A stretch of 40,417 bases of DNA from SM1-46 sp002451215 (GTDB lineage: Bacteria; Pseudomonadota; Gammaproteobacteria; Acidiferrobacterales; Sulfurifustaceae): contig DKBM01000085.1 in the NCBI GenBank assembly GCA_002451215.1, positions 1 to 40,417 of the forward strand, in the 5' to 3' direction. Within the stretch, counting starts at the first letter, position 1. Each line of letters opens with the position of its first letter. A program made the position numbers and the translations under genes. The notes beneath the pieces are model-generated. The model was not told the DNA's origin and did no database searches. It was given only the letters and a program-made list of their open reading frames with translations. Shown here in pieces: positions 16,230 to 24,435 of this stretch.

Positions 16230-17822
16230 ATGACTGAACATCACCTGACTGACCGTTCGTTTGCAAGCCTTGGTCTGCCCGAGCCCCTGCTGGCCGGGGT
16301 GCGAGAGGCGGGCTTCGAGAACTGCACCCCCATCCAGGCTGAGTCGCTGCCGGTTGCCCTCACCGGCCGGGACGTGGCTGGCCAGGCCCAGACCGGCACC
16401 GGCAAGACGGCCGCCTTCCTGCTGGCCGCTTTCAGCCATTTGCTGAGCCACCCTCCGGCGGCAGGGCGCAAACCGACCTCGCCGCGCGTCATGATTCTTG
16501 CCCCGACCCGCGAGCTTGCTGTCCAGATACACAAGGACGCCGAGGTGCTCGGCAAGTATGCGGGATTTCGCCTGGTGTTGGTTTTCGGGGGTACCGGCTA
16601 CGACCAGCAGCGCAAGGCTCTGGAAGAGGGGGTTGACGTCCTGATCGGAACGCCGGGGCGCCTTATCGATTACTACAAGCAGGGCATCTTCGATCTTGAT
16701 CATGTCCAGGTCATGGTGCTGGACGAGGCAGACCGGATGTTCGACCTTGGTTTCATCAAGGACATCCGTTACCTGCTGCGCAAGCTGCCGCCGCCCGACA
16801 AGCGCCTCAGCATGCTGTTTTCGGCGACGCTCTCGCTGCGTGTCACCGAGCTCGCCTTCGAGCACATGAATGAGCCGCAGTTCGTGCACATCGAGCCGGA
16901 CAAGCGCACCGCCGACAAGGTTACCCAGATCCTCTACCACACGGCGATGGACGAGAAAATCCCGCTTTTGGTGGGATTGTTGCGCCACACCGATCCGGCG
17001 CGAAGCCTGGTCTTCATCAACACCAAGGCCCTCGCCGAGCGACTGGTTGGCTGGCTCAAGGTAAACGGTTTCAACGCCGAGGTGCTCTCGGGGGACGTGC
17101 CGCAAAACATGCGCCTGCGGATTCTCAAGGACTTCACCGAGGGGCGATTGCCACTGCTGATCGCCACCGATGTGGCGGCGCGCGGCCTGCACATCCCCGA
17201 CGTATCGCACGTCTTTAATTTCGATCTGCCGCAGAACGCCGAGGACTATGTGCATCGCATCGGCCGGACCGCACGCGCCGGCGCCTCGGGCGACGCGGTG
17301 AGCTTTGCCTGTGAAAAGTATGTCTTCAGCCTGCCGGAGATTGAGGCCTATCTCGGCCACAAGATCCCGGTCGGCACCGTGACGCCGGAGTTGCTGCCCA
17401 AACTTGAGCACCCGAAGCGCGACTTCTCCGCAGGTCGCGAACGTGATCGTGGCGGGCGCCGGGAAGGGCGTTCGCGGGATGACCGCGGCCGGCGCCCGGA
17501 GCGCCGTCCGCGCGATGAACGTCCGGGTCGCGACCTGCGTGGAAGCGGAGACACAGGTCCGCGCCACCCGCCCGAAATGGCCGCTGCCGAAGCCTCCCCG
17601 GTTGGAGTGGCGCCGCAGACGCAGCCCGACGTGGCCGAGACACCTGTTTCCACGCCGCGCGAGGATCACGCAGCAGTCGTAAGTGACGACAAGCCGGTGG
17701 CGCGGCCCGAGCGCGCGGCCCGACCGGAGCGGCGCGAACAATCCAAGCCCTCCGTCGAACGCAAACCGTTCGTGCGGTCGCGTTTTCGGCGCCCAAGCGA
17801 AGAGAAGCCCGCGGTCGGCTAG
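16230..17822 (+). CDS. rhlB: DEAD-box ATP-dependent RNA helicase RhlB
   Basis: Unwinds structured RNA; in related bacteria it is a degradosome helicase. Of 530 residues, the first roughly 395 form the two RecA-like domains: Q-motif phenylalanine and GFENCTPIQ, Walker A AQTGTGKT (53-60), PTREL, TPGRLID, DEAD (165-168), SAT (198-200), and HRIGRTARAG. From about residue 395 to 530 the protein is a low-complexity tail rich in Arg, Pro, Glu and Gly, longer than the short basic tail of E. coli RhlB (about 421 residues in total). Such tails bind RNA or RNase E. The gene is divergent from trxA, as in E. coli. No ribosome site is evident at the ATG. Confidence 0.92.
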   Translation: MTEHHLTDRSFASLGLPEPLLAGVREAGFENCTPIQAESLPVALTGRDVAGQAQTGTGKTAAFLLAAFSHLLSHPPAAGRKPTSPRVMILAPTRELAVQIHKDAEVLGKYAGFRLVLVFGGTGYDQQRKALEEGVDVLIGTPGRLIDYYKQGIFDLDHVQVMVLDEADRMFDLGFIKDIRYLLRKLPPPDKRLSMLFSATLSLRVTELAFEHMNEPQFVHIEPDKRTADKVTQILYHTAMDEKIPLLVGLLRHTDPARSLVFINTKALAERLVGWLKVNGFNAEVLSGDVPQNMRLRILKDFTEGRLPLLIATDVAARGLHIPDVSHVFNFDLPQNAEDYVHRIGRTARAGASGDAVSFACEKYVFSLPEIEAYLGHKIPVGTVTPELLPKLEHPKRDFSAGRERDRGGRREGRSRDDRGRRPERRPRDERPGRDLRGSGDTGPRHPPEMAAAEASPVGVAPQTQPDVAETPVSTPREDHAAVVSDDKPVARPERAARPERREQSKPSVERKPFVRSRFRRPSEEKPAVG

Positions 17823-17932
17823 CGTCGGGAACTAAGAGTCGGGCTAGAATAGCTGCGACTTGTCGCCGACTGCTGCTGCAAGTCTGCGTATCGAACGATC
17901 CCGAACATCCCTAGATATCGGAGGACATCAAT

Positions 17933-18487
17933 ATGGCGCGCATCATTTTTTCTGACGGTAGCGAATCTGCTGATGTCTCCCAGGTCACCGGACGTCTCGC
18001 CCGGCTCGGCATAACGCTGCGCCAGTGGCCGGCGCCGGCGAGCGCCCGGGCGCGCGAGCTGCTCGAGAAACAGGCCCTCAACGACGCCGAGAAAGAGGAG
18101 CTGCTCAAGCTCGTGGACAACCGCTTCGAGGAGCTCAAGCGCGAGAAGGGATACCAGACCCGAGACATGGTGGTAATACACGAGGGCATCCCGAACCTTG
18201 CCGAAATGCTTGCCAAGTTCGACAAGATTCACACCCACTCGGACGACGAGGTGCGCTACATCCTGGCTGGTTCGGGTTTCTTCGGTTTTGTTGAGCCGGA
18301 CGGTAACCAGTTTCTGCTAGAGGTCACGGCCGGTGACTACATCAACGTACCGGCCAACAGTGAGCACTGGTTCGAGATGCGCGACTGCACACGCTGCAAG
18401 GCGGTGCGCTACTTCATCGATACCTCCGGTTGGACGCCACACTACACCGGCCGCGATCGCAACATCGCGGAAAGCGCGCTCGCCTGA
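17933..18487 (+). CDS. mtnD: Acireductone dioxygenase
   Basis: Oxidises acireductone in the methionine salvage pathway to the 2-oxo acid precursor of methionine plus formate (the iron form). The 184-residue cupin has metal ligands His100, His102 and Glu106 in IHTHSDDEVRYIL and His145 in SEHWFEM, the same arrangement as the well-studied Klebsiella enzyme. GGAGG precedes the ATG. mtnB follows 19 bases later. The upstream 110 bp contain a small GCGAC/GTCGC hairpin but no recognisable SAM riboswitch. Confidence 0.94.
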   Translation: MARIIFSDGSESADVSQVTGRLARLGITLRQWPAPASARARELLEKQALNDAEKEELLKLVDNRFEELKREKGYQTRDMVVIHEGIPNLAEMLAKFDKIHTHSDDEVRYILAGSGFFGFVEPDGNQFLLEVTAGDYINVPANSEHWFEMRDCTRCKAVRYFIDTSGWTPHYTGRDRNIAESALA

Positions 18488-18506
18488 GCCGGCGCGCGCG
18501 GCGCCA

Positions 18507-19142
18507 ATGGCGGGGACGCTCGATGTACTGGAGCCGCGGGCGGCACTGGCCGAGATTGCGAGTGATTTTCATGCGCGCGGCTGGATGAATGGCACCGCCG
18601 GCAATCTCTCGGCCCGAGTCGACGACGGGCACTTCTGGATCACCACAAGCGGCAAGCCCAAGGGCCGACTCGATGCCGACGATTTCATGCTGGTGCGCGT
18701 GACCGACGGCGCGGTGATCGAGAAACGTCGCGCCGAAGACAAACCTTCCGCCGAGACCTCGATTCACGCCGCGCTCTATCGTTGCTTTGCAAGCGCGCGC
18801 GCCTGCCTGCATGGTCACACGGTTGCGGCTTGCCTGGCGGGCGATCGCGCCAAGAAGGGCGCCAACAGCCTGCGCCTGCCGCCGATTGAGATGATCAAGG
18901 GCTTCGACATCTGGCAGCAGAATCCGAGAGTGGATCTACCGTTGTTTGACAACACGCTAGACGTGACGAAAATCGCAAAATTGCTCGAAGCGCGCTTCAG
19001 CAAATCACCGCCGGCGATTACGGCGCTCATGATTCGCGGACACGGTCCTACCGTCTGGGGCGCGGGTTTGCAGGAGGCTTACAACCGGTTCGAAATACTC
19101 GAGTTTGTCCTGCAGTATGCGGCGCGCCGCAACGCGCGCTGA
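18507..19142 (+). CDS. mtnB: Methylthioribulose-1-phosphate dehydratase
   Basis: Zinc-dependent aldolase-class-II-fold enzyme that dehydrates methylthioribulose-1-phosphate in methionine salvage. Start 18507 (MAGTLDVLEP) is chosen because it lies just beyond the mtnD stop; the reading frame extends upstream only through mtnD. The 211-residue protein has GWMNGTAGNLSAR, ITTSGKPKG, the zinc site HGHT (His102, His104), the later zinc-binding histidine in IRGHGPTVWG and the LPPIEMIKGFDIW stretch typical of MtnB rather than L-fuculose aldolase. No Shine-Dalgarno is obvious, suggesting coupling to mtnD. The linking enzymes MtnC and MtnA are not in the window. Confidence 0.93.
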   Translation: MAGTLDVLEPRAALAEIASDFHARGWMNGTAGNLSARVDDGHFWITTSGKPKGRLDADDFMLVRVTDGAVIEKRRAEDKPSAETSIHAALYRCFASARACLHGHTVAACLAGDRAKKGANSLRLPPIEMIKGFDIWQQNPRVDLPLFDNTLDVTKIAKLLEARFSKSPPAITALMIRGHGPTVWGAGLQEAYNRFEILEFVLQYAARRNAR

Positions 19143-19148
19143 CGTTGC

Positions 19149-19580
19149 TCAACGCGACAGGCGCAGCCGCATGCGCTGGTGAGGGATACCGGCCTCGCGG
19201 TAGACCTCGCCGACCGGCAGAAAACCCATCCGCTGGTAAAACCCGATTACCTGAATTTGCGCGGAAAGCGTGACCTCCGCATGACCGTTCGCGTGCGCCG
19301 CATCCAGCAACGCGGCGAGCAACGCGCGCCCGACACCCTGACCACGATATGCCCGCAGGACCGCCATGCGTCCGATGCGTCCGGAAGGTAGCAGCCGACC
19401 GGTCCCGATTGCTTCCCCATTCTCGGCAAAGGCGAGCACGTGCGTCGCGCTCGCGTCGGCATCGTCCCACTCAAGCTCGGCGGGAATCCGTTGTTCGCGG
19501 ACGAATACCGCCTCGCGCACGTCACGGATGAGCGGTTCATCTGCCTCCCACAAAGCCCTGCGGATGGTGAAGGAAAGCAT
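19149..19580 (-). CDS. GNAT-family N-acetyltransferase
   Basis: A 143-residue single-domain acetyltransferase of unknown substrate. The acetyl-CoA pyrophosphate loop is seen as MAVLRAYRGQGVGRALLAAL, preceded by IGTGRLLPSGRIGR and followed by QVIGFYQRMGFLPVGEVY, the usual last strands. FVREQRIPAELEWDDAD near the N terminus is characteristic of the ElaA/YjcF-like GNAT subgroup. It converges with mtnB, with only six bases between the stops, and is divergent from nfeD. The substrate cannot be predicted from context. Confidence 0.85.
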   Translation of the reverse strand: MLSFTIRRALWEADEPLIRDVREAVFVREQRIPAELEWDDADASATHVLAFAENGEAIGTGRLLPSGRIGRMAVLRAYRGQGVGRALLAALLDAAHANGHAEVTLSAQIQVIGFYQRMGFLPVGEVYREAGIPHQRMRLRLSR

Positions 19581-19692
19581 GCTGTAGGTTTCGGAAAGTT
19601 CCGTGAATTGGCCGCGTCATCCTATCCGAGCCGTCCGGCTACTTCCGCATTGTCTCGCCGGGCGCCCGGCAGTTTGTTATCGTGAAGACATC

Positions 19693-20990
19693 ATGCGTCG
19701 TCTCCGACTCGGCTTCCTGCTTGTGCTGATTGCCTGGCCGTTCCTGCTGCTTGGCAAGGATGCCGTATCAACGGCGAGCCCAAGGCTGTTCGTACTCGAG
19801 GTAAGTGGGCCGATCGGGCCCGCTACCAGCGACTTCATCCACCGCGGACTCACGCAGGCGCGCGAACAAGGGGCCGCAGCCGTGATACTACAGCTCGATA
19901 CGCCAGGCGGACTCGACACCGCGATGCGCAAGATCATCCAGGACATCCTGGCTTCCCCGGTCCCCGTCGTTACCTACGTTGCGCCCTCAGGCGCCCGGGC
20001 GGCCAGCGCCGGCACTTATATACTGCTGGCTTCGCACGTCGCGGCCATGGCGCCCGCTACCAATATCGGAGCCGCCACCCCCGTGCGCATTGGTGGCGTT
20101 CCGGACCCCGGTGGGGGCCGTCAGCCATCCAAACCCGACGGCGCCGACAAGAACGACAGGCAAGACAAGAAGGACGCGAAACCCGCCAAGCCCGGTATGG
20201 ACGAGAAGGCACTTAACGACGCCATCGCCTACATCCGCGGTCTTGCCCAGATGCGCGGGCGCAATGCGGCCTGGGCCGAAAAGGCAGTGCGCGAGGCAGC
20301 CTCACTGCCCGCCGNNTGACGCTTTCGACCAAGGGCGCCGAGCTGGTGACGCTCACGCCGGACTGGCGCTCGAAGTTTCTCTCGGTAATCACGGACCCCA
20401 ACATTGCCTACATTCTGATGCTGCTCGGCATCTACGGAATCTTTTTTGAACTCTGGAACCCGGGATTCGTCCTGCCCGGTGTAGTCGGTGGCATTTGTCT
20501 GCTGCTCGCGTTGTACGCCTTTCAGGTGTTGCCCATCAATTACGCCGGCCTCGCGCTGATCCTGCTGGGGATCGCCTTCATGGTGGCCGAAGTGTTCGTC
20601 CCGAGCTTCGGTGCGCTCGGCATCGGTGGTGTCGTCGCGTTCGTCGTTGGTTCAGTGATTTTGCTCGACACCGATGTGCCCGGATATTCGGTCGCCTTGC
20701 CGCTCATCATCGCGGTCTCCGCAACCAGCGCCGCCTTCTTCCTTGGTGTGGTGTGGTTCGCGATGAAGGCGCGCCGCCGGCGTATCGTGAGCGGCGCTGA
20801 GGAATTGATGGGCGCGGCGGGCGAGGCACTGGACGCGTTCGCCGAGAAGCCCGGCAGCGGGTACGTTGGCCGTGTGCGCGTGCACAGCGAGGAATGGCAA
20901 GCGCGTGCGCGCCAGCCGATCAAGCAGGGCGAAGCGGTCGCGGTCGTGAGTCGCGACGGCTTGATTCTCGAAGTCGAACCCAAACGGTAA
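19693..20990 (+). CDS. NfeD/ClpP-type membrane serine protease (assembly gap inside)
   Basis: Long NfeD-type protein: a secreted ClpP-like protease domain, membrane segments and a C-terminal NfeD OB-fold; it acts with SPFH/stomatin proteins in membrane quality control. The signal/anchor is residues 5-20. The protease shows LQLDTPGGLDTAM, APSGARAASAGTYI with nucleophile Ser105, and a probable catalytic Lys172 (DEKALND). Ns at 20315-20316 interrupt the reading frame after EAASLPA, and the sequence resumes in another frame as TLSTKGAELV. By family comparison about 30-40 codons are absent there, so this is a sequence gap rather than a pseudogene. Four hydrophobic segments and the NfeD domain (SGYVGRVRVHSEEWQARA) follow. 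The SPFH partner is 16 bases downstream. Confidence 0.88.
20315..20316. other. Assembly gap (NN) inside nfeD-type gene
   Basis: Two Ns separate the protease domain from the membrane domain. The downstream frame is shifted by one base relative to the upstream frame, and roughly 90-120 bp are missing by family comparison. It should not be annotated as a frameshift mutation. Confidence 0.85.
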
Positions 20991-21006
20991 CGATAGGAGG
21001 TTTATC

Positions 21007-21649
21007 GTGCAGCTTATTTCATCCGGTTTTGTCCTAGCGCTGATAGCGTTGCTGCTGTTCAGCTCGTTTCGGGTGTTGCGCGAGTATGAACGTGGCGTCG
21101 TGTTCCTGCTCGGGCGGTTCTGGAAGGTCAAGGGGCCTGGCCTGATCATTGTCATCCCGATCATCCAGCAGATCGTTAAGGTTGATCTGCGCACGGTGGT
21201 GCTGGACGTGCCGCCGCAGGACGTGATCTCGCGCGACAACGTGTCNNGTGCTCGGCAAGCACGAGCTCGACGAGATGCTCGCCGAGCGCGACAAGCTCAA
21301 CGCCGATATCCAGAAGATCCTCGACACTGCGACCGATGTGTGGGGCATCAAAGTGACGAGCGTCGAGATTAAGCACGTGGACATCGATCCCACCATGGTG
21401 CGCGCCATCGCCCGTCAGGCCGAGGCCGAACGCGAGCGGCGTGCCAAGGTGATCCACGCTGAAGGTGAGCAGCAGGCGGCCGAGAAGCTGTATCAGGCCG
21501 CGCAGGTGCTGGCCCAGGAGCCGCAGGCGATCCAGCTGCGCTATCTGGAAACCCTGACGGTGATCGCCGCCGACAAGAATTCGACCATCGTATTCCCGCT
21601 GCCGCTGGATCTGATCACGCCGTTCCTCGAGGTGCTGAAGAAGAAATAG
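21007..21649 (+). CDS. SPFH/stomatin-like membrane protease subunit (assembly gap inside)
   Basis: Stomatin/prohibitin-family protein (slipin, relative of QmcA) that forms membrane microdomains with NfeD. GTG start at 21007 with AGGAGG six bases upstream. One N-terminal membrane segment (SGFVLALIALLLFSSF) is followed by YERGVVFLLGRF, VDLRTVVLDVPPQDVISRDN, the coiled-coil stretch rich in AEAERERRAKVIHAEGEQ and the C-terminal TVIAADKNSTIVFPLPLD. Ns at 21246-21247 replace about 35-40 codons of the SPFH core that normally link SRDNV to LGKHELDEML; the frame changes across them. It is in operon with the NfeD-type protease. Confidence 0.9.
21246..21247. other. Assembly gap (NN) inside SPFH gene
   Basis: The conserved segment that normally follows ISRDNVS is absent, and the sequence resumes at VLGKHELDEML in a different frame. 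About 110-120 bp are probably missing. The size is an estimate from stomatin family sequences. Confidence 0.85.
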
Positions 21650-21773
21650 GTGAGGGGGTCGGCGCTGGCGTCTCCGGTGCCATGCGGGTCGGCGCGATGC
21701 CAGTCATCGCTGTGGCGCGTGGCGCGAGGGACACTCGCGTTTCGCCTCCCACCCATGCCGCGCGGGCCGGTGG

Positions 21774-22313
21774 CTAGCGAACTGCCCAGCTGTTGACGTA
21801 GACCTTCTTGAGGTTCATGCCGAACTCGAGGGAAGGATAAAATCCCTCGGCGTTCGGTAGGGCGCTGCCGGTCAGGACGATCAGTCCGGGCGCCCCGCGG
21901 ATCTCGGTGAACGGTTTCCAGTTACCCTGCGCATCGCGTGCCACCAGCGGCTGCTCGACCAGCTGGAAGTTTGCCCTCCACAGTCCGGCTGGATTGCGGA
22001 AGTAACGGACATGGATGATACAAACAAGCGAGCGACCCTGCGTGTTGCTCTGGTAGAGCTCGACCGCGCGATCTGAAGGTCGGGCCGCCTCGGCCGGGAA
22101 CCCATCGCCTGGCAGGATGCGAAGCTTGTCGGCGCCCGGCAGTGCCTCGGAGAGTGTAAACTCACCGAGTTTCATCGGCACCGGTTGCGGCAGGTGTTTG
22201 GCGCCGATTTGATAATCCATCACCATCAGGACTGGCGGCGGCTCCTCGGCATGCGCGCCGACCAGCCATAGCGTCGCGAGCGCGGCGAACAGAGAAGCGA
22301 GACGGAAAAGCAT
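21774..22313 (-). CDS. Secreted protein of unknown function
   Basis: I do not recognise a family. The start at 22313 (MLFRLASLFAALATLW) gives 179 residues with a clear Sec signal peptide cleaved near GAHA-EE (about residue 22). A GTG 51 bases upstream is in frame but would spoil the signal. The mature part has few cysteines, a predicted mix of strands, and segments such as SLVCIIHVRYFRNPAGLWR and GAPGLIVLTGSALPNAEG; no catalytic motif stands out. It is divergent from the TlpA-fusion gene, with about 90 bp between starts, so they may share control. Confidence 0.6.
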   Translation of the reverse strand: MLFRLASLFAALATLWLVGAHAEEPPPVLMVMDYQIGAKHLPQPVPMKLGEFTLSEALPGADKLRILPGDGFPAEAARPSDRAVELYQSNTQGRSLVCIIHVRYFRNPAGLWRANFQLVEQPLVARDAQGNWKPFTEIRGAPGLIVLTGSALPNAEGFYPSLEFGMNLKKVYVNSWAVR

Positions 22314-22405
22314 TCGTAGGTAGTGGCGTTGGTGTGGTTGTTTAAAGGGTAGTGGCTCGACCACGGACTGTCCACCGCGTCCTGCTCCGTTGATACCCCT
22401 TAACG

Positions 22406-23680
22406 ATGCGCGTCACCAATTATCTGGCCCGACTGTGGCTGCTCACATTGTGGCTGTTCGGCACATCGGTCGCGCATGGCGCGTCAATCGAGGTGCGCCT
22501 CGCCGATCGCACCGACGTGTCAGTTGAGCGTTTTGGCGCCGGGCAGGACACGGTGCTGCTGTGGTTGCCATCGGGTCTTGGACAACAGGCATCCGAAGAG
22601 CGCGTGGCGGCGGCGACCGCCGCGCTCGGGATAGAAGTCTGGCGTCCGGATCTCCTCGATGCGCGGCTCCTGCCGCCACTGGAGAGCAGCCTCGAGAAGA
22701 TTTCCGGTCGCGATGTCGCGGATCTGATCGACGCGGCGAGTGCGGGGGGCCGCCGTGTATACCTGATTGCCTCCGCCCGGGCCGGCGCGCTTGCCCTCAC
22801 GGGTGCGCAAGTGTGGCGCGAACGCCACCCGGACAGCGGTGTCCTAGGCGGCGCGATCCTGCTGCACCCGAATCTGTACATCGGACCACCCGAGCCCGGT
22901 CGTGAGGCGGACTTCCAGCCGGTCGTCGCCCAGACGCGCCTGCCAATCTTCATCGTTCAGCCGCAACGTTCACCGTGGATTTTTCGCCTTGACGCGCTCA
23001 AGGCTGCGCTGGCGGCGACCGGATCCCCCGTTAGCGTGCAGCTTGTGCCCGAAGTGCGCGATCGATATTACTTCCGTCCCGATGCCACAAGTGTGGAGGA
23101 GGCAGAGGCGGCCGGTTTGCCCGCCTTGTTCGCGCAGGCGATTGCGACACTCAAGGACGCCAAGGTTGGTGTTCCGGCGTTGCAGGCCGCGCGCGGCGAG
23201 CAGCGAGCGCCCGCCGCGCCACGTGAGCGGAACCTGCGCCCATATCAAGGCAATCCCGTACCGGCGCCGCTTCGTCTCGCGAGTCTGGATGGCGCAATGC
23301 GCGATCTCGCCGATTATCGCGGGCAAGTGGTGCTGATTAATTTCTGGGCGTCATGGTGTCCGCCGTGCGTGCGCGAGATGCCCTCACTGCAGCGGCTGAA
23401 GGAGAGGTTTTCCGGTCGGCCATTCGTTATCCTGGCCGTGAACATGGCCGAAGACGAGGCAACCGTCCGCGCCTTCCTGAAGGAGAGGGTGAACGTCGAC
23501 TTCCCGATTCTCATGGATCGCAACGGGGCGGCGCTCAAGCGCTGGAAGGTGTTCGCCTTTCCAACCAGTTTCGTTGTGGGCTCCGACGGGCAGCTGCGCT
23601 CCGGGTTGGTCGGCGAGGCGGAGTGGGACAGCGATCCCATCGTGCGCGCACTCCAGGCGTTGATCCCGAAGGCGCGTTGA
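22406..23680 (+). CDS. Hydrolase-like domain fused to a TlpA-type thioredoxin
   Basis: A 424-residue exported protein (signal peptide to about residue 26, ending AHGA). Residues 27-245 look like an alpha/beta-hydrolase core: VLLWLPSGLG, a helix, YLIASARAGALAL at the nucleophile-elbow position and GGAILLHPNLY, but the elbow reads ASARAG instead of GxSxG. A linker (about 246-275) leads to a TlpA/ResA-like thioredoxin domain with VVLINFWASWCPPC (Cys318, Cys321), VNMAEDEATVRAFL and the cis-proline in FAFPTSFVV. The redox half probably works in the periplasm and could receive electrons from DsbD. The role of the first half is unknown; it may be a binding domain rather than an enzyme. Confidence 0.8.
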   Translation: MRVTNYLARLWLLTLWLFGTSVAHGASIEVRLADRTDVSVERFGAGQDTVLLWLPSGLGQQASEERVAAATAALGIEVWRPDLLDARLLPPLESSLEKISGRDVADLIDAASAGGRRVYLIASARAGALALTGAQVWRERHPDSGVLGGAILLHPNLYIGPPEPGREADFQPVVAQTRLPIFIVQPQRSPWIFRLDALKAALAATGSPVSVQLVPEVRDRYYFRPDATSVEEAEAAGLPALFAQAIATLKDAKVGVPALQAARGEQRAPAAPRERNLRPYQGNPVPAPLRLASLDGAMRDLADYRGQVVLINFWASWCPPCVREMPSLQRLKERFSGRPFVILAVNMAEDEATVRAFLKERVNVDFPILMDRNGAALKRWKVFAFPTSFVVGSDGQLRSGLVGEAEWDSDPIVRALQALIPKAR

Positions 23681-23691
23681 CTATCGCGATC

Positions 23692-24093
23692 TTACTCGGG
23701 TGGGATCGAGCGCTTGTTGCGTTGCTCGTCGATCGCGACGTAGGTGAGAACCGCATCCGTCACCAATGTCGTCGCCCCGGTGTCGGGAGCGTAGGAGCCG
23801 CGCTCCGCATAGACCCTCACGTCGACCGTGAGTGACGTGCGGCCGACCTTGATCACCCTTGCGTAAAAGCTCACGAGATCGCTCACATATACCGGGGCGC
23901 GAAAGGAAAATGCGTTGACCGCGACCGTCACGACCCGCCCACGCGCGCGGCGAATGGCCGCGATTGCGCCGGCCATATCGACATTCGACATGATCCAGCC
24001 GCCGAAGACATCGCCGGCGGCGTTGGTATCGGCCGGCATGGGCACGATCCGCAGCGTCGGATCAAGCCCGGTGGGCAATTGGTTCTCGTTCAT
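23692..24093 (-). CDS. yciA: Acyl-CoA thioesterase, YciA type
   Basis: Hotdog-fold hydrolase of acyl-CoA. The start at 24093 (MNENQLPTGL) has GGAG eight bases upstream; the frame is open further upstream, but that part looks non-coding. The 133-residue product follows E. coli YciA closely: LRIVPMPADTNAAGDVFGGW with the active-site Asp28, MSNVDMAGAIAA, GRVVTVAVNAFSFRAPVYVSD and VTDAVLTYVAID. It converges with the TlpA-fusion gene, with 11 bases between stops. Broad acyl-CoA specificity is typical; physiological substrate unknown. Confidence 0.9.
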   Translation of the reverse strand: MNENQLPTGLDPTLRIVPMPADTNAAGDVFGGWIMSNVDMAGAIAAIRRARGRVVTVAVNAFSFRAPVYVSDLVSFYARVIKVGRTSLTVDVRVYAERGSYAPDTGATTLVTDAVLTYVAIDEQRNKRSIPPE

Positions 24094-24435
24094 GGCTTCA
24101 CTCCGGAGGCGATAGCGGGCATTGTTGGCCGGCTTGTGCGCCAGAGCAAGCGCAGGGCCGGCGGTTCGGCCTGCACCGCCGGGGTAGCCCAAGACACGCA
24201 ATGGCACAAACCGCGCTAATCGTCGACAAGTCGCGTGCCGCGCTGACAGTAGCGTGATCTTTCTTGATCTCATGACGCTTGGCACACTACCGGTTTCGAA
24301 ACGCTCGGGCAGCTGAAGCGCGAGTCGCTCCGCGCAGCGGTATACTTGGCCCTGCCAAAATTTCAGCAGTTACCGCTGGTGTCGGCGGCGCTCAAATTTG
24401 GAAACTAAATTGCTGTCTTGTACGTCGAATTAGGC
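24094..24435. other. Intergenic region between yciA and the DUF3108 gene
   Basis: These 342 bp between divergent genes contain no convincing coding sequence. TATACT at 24341-24346 is a possible -10 box for the DUF3108 gene without a good -35. It overlaps a small exact inverted repeat, TTGGC, CCT, GCCAA (24346-24358). A/T-rich stretches lie just before the gene. No riboswitch or RNA gene is recognised. Confidence 0.4.

Noticed and set aside
16218..17741. A 507-codon open frame antisense to rhlB
   Set aside because: High GC content opens antisense frames; the translation is histidine- and arginine-rich without motifs, and the opposite strand has a full DEAD-box protein.
17823..17932. SAM riboswitch upstream of mtnD
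   Set aside because: The space is only 110 bp and shows a single five-base hairpin, without the conserved junction of any SAM riboswitch class I know.
19693..20990. Frameshifted pseudogene reading of the NfeD-type gene
   Set aside because: The break coincides with NN and a missing conserved block, so an assembly gap explains it better than mutation.
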